DNA of 5,911 nt from Paludibacter sp. (GTDB lineage: Bacteria > Bacteroidota > Bacteroidia > Bacteroidales > Paludibacteraceae): contig JANJXE010000052.1 in the NCBI GenBank assembly GCA_024709185.1, forward strand, positions 1 to 5,911. Reading direction: 5' to 3'. The position numbers and the translations under genes were made by a program. Of the stretch, positions 1 to 5,279 are shown piece after piece. The stretch's first letter is position 1; the number at the start of each line of letters is the position of its first letter. Below the pieces are notes generated by a model, which saw only the letters and a list, made by a program, of their open reading frames with translations, was not told the DNA's origin and ran no database searches.

Positions 1-359
1 TTGGGGTTGTCGTAGGCGCGCTCGGTCACGTATTCCAGGTAAAGGTACGAAGGATAGGCCTTTATGCCATATTGCTTGCGAATCTTCATCCCATACGGTT
101 GCTCCATGTCGTATTTCAGGTTGATGAAGTTTTGGTTGTGAAAATCGCCTACTTCCTTGTCGGGGAAAATATTGGCATCCATAAACTTACAGGGTCCGCA
201 CCAAACGGCGTAACAATCAATAAAGATTAGTTTGTTTTCTGCTTTAGCTTTTGCCAGCACATTCCCGAAAATTGTATCGTTGTGAAACTGAATGCCTGAG
301 TTTTGAGCTGCTATGTTCAGCGTTACTACAAGAACACAAAGTACTAAAAGATGTCTCAT
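1..359 (-). CDS. Exported thioredoxin-fold protein, N-terminal part (runs off left edge)
   Basis: Partial gene, 119 complete codons visible from the ATG at 359-357 down to the window edge. Residues 1-18 form a hydrophobic signal peptide (MRHLLVLCVLVVTLNIAA) with a likely signal peptidase I cut after Ala18; the Cys at 8 is not in a lipobox. A thioredoxin fold follows: a beta strand (KLIFIDCYAVW, 43-53), the redox motif WCGPCK at residues 53-58 (Cys54, Cys57; bases 186-203), and the cis-proline loop around AYPSY (Pro103). From the family, such proteins act in the periplasm or at the envelope in disulfide reduction or exchange; the partner is unknown. The motif is the thioredoxin type (CGPC), not the DsbA type. 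Many Bacteroidota members carry a further C-terminal region after the Trx domain, which would lie outside this window. It is transcribed divergently from xerD. The fold is secure; the exact subfamily is not. Confidence 0.88.
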   Translation of the reverse strand, partial: MRHLLVLCVLVVTLNIAAQNSGIQFHNDTIFGNVLAKAKAENKLIFIDCYAVWCGPCKFMDANIFPDKEVGDFHNQNFINLKYDMEQPYGMKIRKQYGIKAYPSYLYLEYVTERAYDNP

Positions 360-398
360 ATAGGATGTTATATAAATGTTGATGATTAAAAAATCACA

Positions 399-432
399 CA
401 AAGATATTAATTTAAGTGTGAAAATTCTCAAA
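399..432 (-). promoter_or_regulatory. Bacteroidota-type promoter for the thioredoxin-like gene
   Basis: Read on the minus strand, TATCTTTG lies at 406-399 and matches the -7 consensus TAnnTTTG of Bacteroidota sigma factors. A TTTG at 432-429 could be the -33 element, though the 22-base spacer is slightly longer than the usual 19-21. Transcription would begin near 392, giving a leader of about 33 bases before the ATG at 359. This is a motif match only. Confidence 0.5.
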
Positions 433-445
433 GATAAGATCAGAA

Positions 446-476
446 TTTTACGAAGGTCGATTATTTTGTATCTTTG
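446..476 (+). promoter_or_regulatory. Bacteroidota-type promoter for xerD
   Basis: TATCTTTG at 469-476 matches the TAnnTTTG -7 consensus. The -33 position holds a T-run (446-449, TTTT) at a 19-base spacing, an imperfect match to TTTG. The predicted start of transcription near 483 leaves a leader of about 25 bases before the xerD ATG at 509. The same promoter would also drive the overlapping downstream membrane-protein gene. This is a motif match only. Confidence 0.55.
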
Positions 477-508
477 CAAACTAATAACTTAGGGTTACTT
501 AGCTAATA

Positions 509-1399
509 ATGGATAGCATCGTAAGGGAGTATTACTATTATCTGAAAGTCGAAAAAGGCTTGTCGGAAAATTCGGTTTCGGCCTATCGCCGTGATCTAAA
601 TAAGTTGTTTTCCTACCTTGCCGAAGCACATATACAGCCCCTAGAGGTACAACGCGAACATTTAAGCGATTTTTTCGTTGAAATCGGCTCTTTGGGTATT
701 CATCCACGCACACAAGCCCGCATTTTATCGGGGATAAAGTCGTTCTATCGCTTTCTGATTTACCGTGATTTGCGACAGGATGATCCAACTGATTTGATCG
801 GATCACCCAAAATTGGTCTGCACCTTCCGGAAGTGCTTACGGTACACGAAATTGACGCAATGGTGGCTACCATCGATTTGTCAAAACCAGAAGGGCAACG
901 CAATAAAGCAATAGTCGAGATGCTATACGGATCAGGTTTGCGGGTTTCGGAGCTGGTGAATCTTAAACTCTCCAATCTGTATCCTGAAGAAGGGTATATG
1001 ATGGTGGAAGGAAAGGGGAGCAAACAGCGACTGGTGCCTGTTTCGGATAAAGCTCTCCATGAGTTGAAGCTTTGGTTTCTCGATCGCAATCAACTTAAGG
1101 TTGATAAAGGTCACGAAGATTACGTTTTTTTAAATCGCCATGGAAGTCAATTAACCCGGGCGATGATTTTTACGATTATCAAGCAGCTTGCAGTTGAAGC
1201 CGGAATTCGTAAAACGGTGAGTCCGCATACCCTGCGACACTCTTTTGCAACACATTTGCTCGAAAACGGAGCCAATCTTCGGGCGATTCAGCAATTGCTG
1301 GGTCACGAATCGATAACAACAACAGAAATATATACCCACATTGATATTCATTTTCTGAAAAAAACGATTGCCGAATTTCATCCGTTACTACACTCATGA
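509..1399 (+). CDS. xerD: Site-specific tyrosine recombinase XerD
   Basis: This 296-residue protein has the usual XerC/D length. Residues 1-86 form the N-terminal SAM-like DNA-binding domain (phage-integrase N-terminal type), beginning with the typical pattern of an acidic helix, then GLSENSVSAYRRDL. The catalytic domain spans about 107-290 and holds the full active site: Arg145 (GSGLRVSEL), Lys169 (EGKGSKQRLVP), His240 and Arg243 (HTLRHSF), His266 (LLGHESI), and the nucleophile Tyr275 (IYTH). From the family, it cuts and rejoins DNA at the chromosomal dif site with XerC to resolve chromosome dimers at division. XerD is preferred over XerC because of the EGQRNKAI/LYGSGLRVSELVNLKLSNL pattern, but this rests on recall, not an alignment. 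The ATG at 509 is chosen because it follows a good promoter by a short leader and gives the standard N-terminus. Its TGA overlaps the next gene's ATG (ATGA at 1396-1399), so the two are probably translationally coupled. Nothing suggests an integron or phage integrase. Confidence 0.95.
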   Translation: MDSIVREYYYYLKVEKGLSENSVSAYRRDLNKLFSYLAEAHIQPLEVQREHLSDFFVEIGSLGIHPRTQARILSGIKSFYRFLIYRDLRQDDPTDLIGSPKIGLHLPEVLTVHEIDAMVATIDLSKPEGQRNKAIVEMLYGSGLRVSELVNLKLSNLYPEEGYMMVEGKGSKQRLVPVSDKALHELKLWFLDRNQLKVDKGHEDYVFLNRHGSQLTRAMIFTIIKQLAVEAGIRKTVSPHTLRHSFATHLLENGANLRAIQQLLGHESITTTEIYTHIDIHFLKKTIAEFHPLLHS

Positions 1400-3147
1400 G
1401 AACATCCCTCGTTGTAACACTATTCCTGTTTATCGCTTTTCGGTTCTCATTGGCCGGTGAAACGGTAGTAGTGGGGTATGTGTACAGCTCCATGGATAAA
1501 TCACCCCTTCCTGCGGTGAATGTGTATTTCGAAGGTACACAAACAGGCACTAAAACCGATGAGGAGGGTTTCTATATACTTCGAAACCTTGGACAGGAAA
1601 ATAAATTGGTTTTTTCAAGTATTGGATATAAAAATCAAGTGATAACGATACGACCCGGCGAACCGGTAAGTATCACTGTTTACCTGCGTGAGGATATCAG
1701 GGCTTTGCAGGAATTATTGGTATTTCCGGGTGTGAATCCTGCTACATTGTTGATGAAAAAGGTGCGTGAAGCTGCAGCTTCCAACGATATCCACAATACA
1801 AGCCTGACACTGCAATCGCAGGAAGAGGAGTTGATCCTGATGCCTTCAGGAAAAACTTACATTTCCGGGAGATTTGAGAAATGGATTTCCGGAATGATTG
1901 ATGAACGGGATTCTTCTCTTTTTATTCCGCTGTATATGGCACAGGAAGGGTATTATCACAAAGGCAGAAAAGTACAGAATACACTCAACCGTTCAACCTT
2001 GGCCAGTCCTGAGAATCTGATGATACTGATGGAAAAGCTCTCAGGAAGTTTAAAGACTGAACTCAATTTTTACAACAACAATCTGATGATGTTTGGCAGA
2101 AACGTTATCAGCCCCCTTTCATCAGCTGGGAATGCGTTTTACAGGTATTACCTCATAGACAGCATATCCGGTAAAGAAGGAAAGCAATATCTGGTTCGTT
2201 TCAGAACAAAAAATCCGAAAAATCTTGCTTTTAACGGGGAAATGTATATTGATTCATCTACGTTGGCAATTACACAAATTTCAGCCACTTTGCCCCGACA
2301 GGCAAATATCAACTATGTTAACGAATTATCGGTAGATCAGCAGTTTTCATCCCGGGGAAGTGTTTGGATTCCCAAATCGACAGAACTGAAACTGGGTTTA
2401 AATTATTCCGTTCAGGTGGATAGTGCTACCTTTGTACCGGAATTGTATGTGTATAGAAAAGTATCAACTACCCTCTCTGATTCAGCGATTTATAATGGCG
2501 AAGGATTTGCCGGAACTGCATTTCAAAAAGAAGAACTGGAATATAAACTGGCTGAGTTGAACGATATTCCACTGATGAAAACTGCAAGGTGGATTGCCGA
2601 TATTGTTATTACAGGTTACGCTCAACTTGGAAAACTGGATCTGGGGAAGGTGTACCAATTGGGACGTCTTACTGAGCAGGAAGGGTTGCGGTTAAACATT
2701 CCTCTGAGAACAAATGAGCTGTTTGCACCTAATTTTACTTTTGGTGGGTATTGGGGCTATGGAATGGCATCTAAATCACATTATTACTCAGTTTTCACCG
2801 GACTTAAGCTGCCATTTAAGCGAAAAACTGTGTTGCGTGGCGGTTATACCGATGATATACGTCGAACTGACTACGAATACAACGACTATATGGTCAAAGA
2901 AAATCCACTTTTGTCGGGCGATGTGGATATTGCAAATACGATTATCTCGTTTACATCCACCGATCGTCTCAACAAACGCCGGGAATGGAACATTTCTTTA
3001 TCCCACGATTGGAATGATGATGTCGAAACTAGTCTTCATTTTCGTTCAAATCGTTATTTTGAAAACAATCAACTTCCTTTTGTATCGATTTCGGGAACTG
3101 ATCCCGATTATCTGCATCAATCGCTAACACTTGTTACCAGTTTTTAA
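1396..3147 (+). CDS. DUF5686 / carboxypeptidase-regulatory-like outer-membrane protein, N-terminal part cut by an in-frame stop
   Basis: 583 codons from an ATG overlapping the xerD stop to TAA at 3145-3147. Residues 1-20 form a signal peptide ending SLA, with probable cleavage after Ala20. Residues about 23-97 form a carboxypeptidase D regulatory-like beta-sandwich (VVGYVYSSMDKSPLPAVNVY, then TDEEGFYIL and FSSIGYK). Then comes the family hallmark PGVNPATLLMKKV (111-123), and a DUF5686 core containing LAFNGEMYIDSST (277-289) and the ANINYVNEL segment. From about 420 on, alternating hydrophobic stretches look like outer-membrane beta strands. Family proteins are roughly 800 residues and end in a beta barrel; here the last quarter lies beyond the stop, in the same frame (3190-3771). 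The family's role is not firmly known; an outer-membrane or transport-related function is inferred. As written, the product is truncated inside the barrel, so this is probably the 5' part of a disrupted gene unless the stops are sequence errors or are bypassed. Confidence 0.85.
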   Translation: MRTSLVVTLFLFIAFRFSLAGETVVVGYVYSSMDKSPLPAVNVYFEGTQTGTKTDEEGFYILRNLGQENKLVFSSIGYKNQVITIRPGEPVSITVYLREDIRALQELLVFPGVNPATLLMKKVREAAASNDIHNTSLTLQSQEEELILMPSGKTYISGRFEKWISGMIDERDSSLFIPLYMAQEGYYHKGRKVQNTLNRSTLASPENLMILMEKLSGSLKTELNFYNNNLMMFGRNVISPLSSAGNAFYRYYLIDSISGKEGKQYLVRFRTKNPKNLAFNGEMYIDSSTLAITQISATLPRQANINYVNELSVDQQFSSRGSVWIPKSTELKLGLNYSVQVDSATFVPELYVYRKVSTTLSDSAIYNGEGFAGTAFQKEELEYKLAELNDIPLMKTARWIADIVITGYAQLGKLDLGKVYQLGRLTEQEGLRLNIPLRTNELFAPNFTFGGYWGYGMASKSHYYSVFTGLKLPFKRKTVLRGGYTDDIRRTDYEYNDYMVKENPLLSGDVDIANTIISFTSTDRLNKRREWNISLSHDWNDDVETSLHFRSNRYFENNQLPFVSISGTDPDYLHQSLTLVTSF

Positions 3148-3168
3148 TCACGGGAACTAACTTACTAA
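3145..3168 (+). other. Two in-frame TAA codons interrupting the DUF5686 gene
   Basis: In the frame of the upstream part, TAA occurs at 3145-3147 and again at 3166-3168, with six sense codons between (SRELTY). The frame then runs YHLDIIYVQNERPVLYL with no shift and continues to the normal C-terminus. Each stop is one base change from a sense codon such as CAA, AAA or TAC. Replacing both stops with any residue gives a single open frame of 791 codons (1396-3768), a normal family length. The T-run at 3141-3145 is a place where a length error could occur, but a single-base change there does not restore the frame: one orientation stops at 3158-3160 and the other shortly after 3220. Other genes here use TAA as a true stop (proC, upp), so a changed genetic code is not the explanation. 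Confidence 0.85.
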
Positions 3169-3189
3169 TATCATCTGGATATAATTTAC

Positions 3190-3771
3190 GTGCAAAACGA
3201 ACGACCGGTTTTGTATTTGATTGCTGAAGCAGGAACTACAAATCCCTATGGGAAAACAACGAATTATGCAAAACTATTGCTGAAGTACAAACACAAGGTG
3301 TTGTTTTCAACAGGACAGTGGATGTATAGTGTGGATGCTGGTTGGTTGCTGGGCGATGTGCCCTATAACCTTTATTTTAATCAGGGAAGTGGAAGAGCCG
3401 TCTTGCATCGTCGATTACATTTTAACCTGATGGAATACATGGAATACAGTTACGATAAGTACATTTCAACCCATCACGAGTTAATGTTCAATGGTATCAT
3501 CCTGAATTATATACCACTAGTTAAAAATTTAAATCTTCGCGAACTGTTTACATTTAAGGCAATTTATGGAGGGTTAAATCCACAGCGCACAACACTATAC
3601 GATTTACCTCCAACACTAACTTATTCATCGAAACCCTATACAGAGCTGGGAGTTGGCTTGTCGAATATATTCAAAGTTGGGTCGTTGCAGTCGGTTTGGC
3701 GTATCACCGATCGTGATAAGCCGGGAGTAAGCCGATGGGGGCTCGTTGCCGGAATACGATTTAATTTTTAG
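3190..3771 (+). CDS. C-terminal beta-barrel part of the same DUF5686 protein, separated by stops
   Basis: 193 codons, first possible start GTG at 3190, stop TAG at 3769-3771, in the same frame as the piece ending at 3147. It lacks a signal peptide and has no convincing promoter, so it is unlikely to be an independent gene. Sequence features match the end of DUF5686 proteins: ERPVLYLIAEAG (4-15), the segment EYMEYSYDKYISTHHELMFN (82-101), the motif NYIPLVKNLNLRE (106-118), and a final strand GLVAGIRFNF ending in Phe. A terminal Phe after alternating hydrophobic residues is the usual signal for insertion by the BAM machinery. Alternating hydrophobic residues throughout indicate beta strands. 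No further stop or shift occurs, so the disruption is either recent or artefactual. It could also be described as the 3' portion of a pseudogene covering 1396-3771. The start is arbitrary: if the stops are bypassed or absent, no separate start exists. Confidence 0.65.
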   Translation: MQNERPVLYLIAEAGTTNPYGKTTNYAKLLLKYKHKVLFSTGQWMYSVDAGWLLGDVPYNLYFNQGSGRAVLHRRLHFNLMEYMEYSYDKYISTHHELMFNGIILNYIPLVKNLNLRELFTFKAIYGGLNPQRTTLYDLPPTLTYSSKPYTELGVGLSNIFKVGSLQSVWRITDRDKPGVSRWGLVAGIRFNF

Positions 3772-3796
3772 CTTTTTCAAACTTTACGTATCTTTG
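3766..3796 (+). promoter_or_regulatory. Bacteroidota-type promoter for proC-upp
   Basis: TATCTTTG at 3789-3796 matches the TAnnTTTG -7 consensus, with a T-run at 3766-3769 in the -33 position (19-base spacing), overlapping the stop of the preceding gene. The expected transcription start near 3803 lies about 12 bases before the ATG at 3815. It lies downstream of the alternative upstream start at 3746, so it decides the proC start. This is a motif match only. Confidence 0.6.
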
Positions 3797-3814
3797 CTCA
3801 AATTTATACAATTC

Positions 3815-4615
3815 ATGAACACAAAATCAATACGCCTGGCCGTTATCGGTGGAGGTAATATGGGAGGAGCGATTGTAAGAGGACTGATTCAGGGAAGCCT
3901 TATCAAGGCCAGTCAGATTACCGTTAGTGATATTAATGATACCATCCTGCATCAATTGAAAGAACTGGATTCGGCTATTACTACAACTTCCTCAAATGCA
4001 CAAGCCGTACAAAACGCCGATATTGTTATTCTTGCCGTGAAACCCTGGTTGATATCCACTGTTGCTGAAAATATTGGAAATTTGCTGAATTATGACAGGC
4101 AAGTGATTGTTTCCATCGCTGCAGGTATCGATTTTTTCACCCTTGAAAAGCTGTTTAGCGATAAAGCGGTGTTATTCCGGCTTATACCCAACACAGCCAT
4201 CGAAGTTATGCAAAGTGTATGTGTGCTATCTTCGAGTCATGCCACAACTGAGCAGGAAGCACTTATTACAAATATTTTCAGTGAATTAGGAAAGGTTTTT
4301 TTAGTCCCTGAAAGTCAGCAGGGTGCCTTTACATCGCTTTCCTCCTGTGGCATTGCTTATGCCATGCGCTATATTCGCGCGGCAATGGAAGGTGGAGTCG
4401 AAATGGGAATTACTCCTGGCATTGCAAAAAATGTTGTGTTGCAAACACTCCGGGGAGCAGTAGAATTGCTGGAGGCTACGGGTTCACATCCTGAAGTTGA
4501 GATTGATAAGGTGACAACACCAGGTGGAATCACAATATGTGGATTAAACGAAATGGAAGCTAACGGTTTTTCGAATGCCGTAATTAAAGGATTAAAAGCA
4601 TCACATCTTAAATAA
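3815..4615 (+). CDS. proC: Pyrroline-5-carboxylate reductase
   Basis: This 266-residue cytoplasmic enzyme performs the last step of proline synthesis, NAD(P)H-dependent reduction of pyrroline-5-carboxylate to proline. The Rossmann nucleotide-binding loop is at residues 11-19 (IGGGNMGGA), followed by the conserved LAVKP (73-77), SIAAGI (100-105) and RLIPNTA (122-128). The C-terminal dimerisation domain contains SLSSCGIAYAM and the P5CR signature near the end, VTTPGGITICGL (233-244, with Thr240). The SSCGIAY form replaces the common GSGPAY; I recall this as usual in Bacteroidota, so it is not treated as a defect. The frame is open back to an ATG at 3746, but that extension would overlap the previous gene, contain the promoter, and add a hydrophobic stretch foreign to the family. 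The ATG at 3815 puts the dinucleotide loop close to the N-terminus, as expected. upp follows after 4 bases, suggesting one transcript. Confidence 0.95.
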   Translation: MNTKSIRLAVIGGGNMGGAIVRGLIQGSLIKASQITVSDINDTILHQLKELDSAITTTSSNAQAVQNADIVILAVKPWLISTVAENIGNLLNYDRQVIVSIAAGIDFFTLEKLFSDKAVLFRLIPNTAIEVMQSVCVLSSSHATTEQEALITNIFSELGKVFLVPESQQGAFTSLSSCGIAYAMRYIRAAMEGGVEMGITPGIAKNVVLQTLRGAVELLEATGSHPEVEIDKVTTPGGITICGLNEMEANGFSNAVIKGLKASHLK

Positions 4616-4619
4616 CGAT

Positions 4620-5273
4620 ATGGAAGTCATCAATTTATCAGAGAACAACTCAGTTCTTAACCAGTTTATTAAAGAAATTCGTTCCGTTCAAATTCAGGGC
4701 GATCCCATTCGTTTTCGCCGAAACCTGGAGCGGATCGGAGAAATCATAGCCTATGAAATCAGCAAAACCATGCATTATACTTCCGAAGAAGTTACAACAC
4801 CGCTGGGTATAGCACCTGTAAATGTAATAGCTGATAAAGTAGTTATTTCTACAATTCTAAGAGCCGGACTTCCTTTTCACCAGGGATTTCTGAGTTATTT
4901 CGATCGTGCTGAAAATGCGTTTGTATCTGCTTACCGTAAGTACAAAGACGCTCTCAAGTTTGAAATTTTCATCGAATACATTGCTTCCCCTGATATAACC
5001 GGCAAAACCCTTATCATTACTGATCCCATGTTAGCAACCGGAGCCTCACTCGAACTGGCACACGGCGCATTGCTCACGAAGGGAAAACCAGCAAAAGTTT
5101 ATATTGCATCGGTGATTAGTAGTCAACAGGCTGTCGATTATCTATCCGAGCATTTTAAAGGTAGTAATGTAAGTTTATGGACAGCGGCTATTGATCCCAC
5201 ACTTAACGATCATTCGTACATAGTACCAGGTCTCGGTGATGCCGGAGACCTGGCTTTTGGGACTAAATTATAA
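4620..5273 (+). CDS. upp: Uracil phosphoribosyltransferase
   Basis: This 217-residue cytoplasmic enzyme of pyrimidine salvage makes UMP and pyrophosphate from uracil and PRPP. The conserved blocks are ILRAGLPFHQG (79-89), the PRPP-binding loop IITDPMLATGASL (132-144), and the uracil-recognition segment YIVPGLGDAGDLAFGT (200-215) at the C-terminus. The length is close to the usual 208-217. It differs from the bifunctional PyrR regulator by having the uracil-binding C-terminal motif. The ATG at 4620 sits 4 bases after the proC stop, so it is probably transcribed with proC and possibly coupled in translation; no promoter motif is seen immediately upstream. Proline synthesis and uracil salvage have no direct link, so the pairing looks like convenience. 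The gene ends 6 bases from the convergent protease gene, and a strong inverted repeat lies within its last codons. Confidence 0.95.
   Translation: MEVINLSENNSVLNQFIKEIRSVQIQGDPIRFRRNLERIGEIIAYEISKTMHYTSEEVTTPLGIAPVNVIADKVVISTILRAGLPFHQGFLSYFDRAENAFVSAYRKYKDALKFEIFIEYIASPDITGKTLIITDPMLATGASLELAHGALLTKGKPAKVYIASVISSQQAVDYLSEHFKGSNVSLWTAAIDPTLNDHSYIVPGLGDAGDLAFGTKL
5226..5253 (+). terminator. Perfect 9-bp inverted repeat in the end of upp, possible terminator hairpin
   Basis: CCAGGTCTC at 5226-5234 is the exact reverse complement of GAGACCTGG at 5245-5253. The 10-base loop can partly close further (GG 5235-5236 with CC 5242-5243). The stem is followed by CTTTTGG, only four T residues, so it is a weak match to an intrinsic terminator on the plus strand, and there is no T-run on the minus-strand side. 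It lies inside codons for the conserved GLGDAGD segment, 20 bases before the upp stop codon ends, and between two convergent genes with a 6-base gap. The repeat is certain; its role as terminator or RNA 3'-end structure is inferred. Confidence 0.4.
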
Positions 5274-5279
5274 CCGGAC

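Noticed and set aside
509..1399. Tyrosine recombinase as a mobile-element or phase-variation integrase
   Set aside because: Length, N-terminal domain and catalytic blocks match housekeeping XerD; no att-like direct repeats, invertible promoters, cargo genes or other mobility genes are seen nearby.
1179..1550. 123-codon open frame on the minus strand across the xerD end
   Set aside because: It is antisense to two clear genes, with no family resemblance; it is a shadow frame.
2714..3127. 137-codon open frame on the plus strand inside the DUF5686 gene
   Set aside because: It overlaps a well-supported coding frame, has no recognisable protein features and no promoter; it is a shadow frame.
3145..3168. 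Reassigned TAA codon (alternative genetic code)
   Set aside because: proC and upp both end normally at TAA at the correct family length, so TAA is a stop in this organism.
3178..3190. TATAATTTAC before the GTG at 3190 as a promoter for the downstream fragment
   Set aside because: It matches TAnnTTTG poorly (last two bases differ), has no clear -33 element and lies almost on the start codon.
4107..4289. 60-codon open frame inside proC
   Set aside because: It lies wholly within proC in another frame and has no distinctive features.
4340..4370. Altered ProC motif SSCGIAY in place of GSGPAY as a possible loss of function
   Set aside because: I recall similar SCGIAY forms in ordinary Bacteroidota ProC, and all other conserved blocks are intact.
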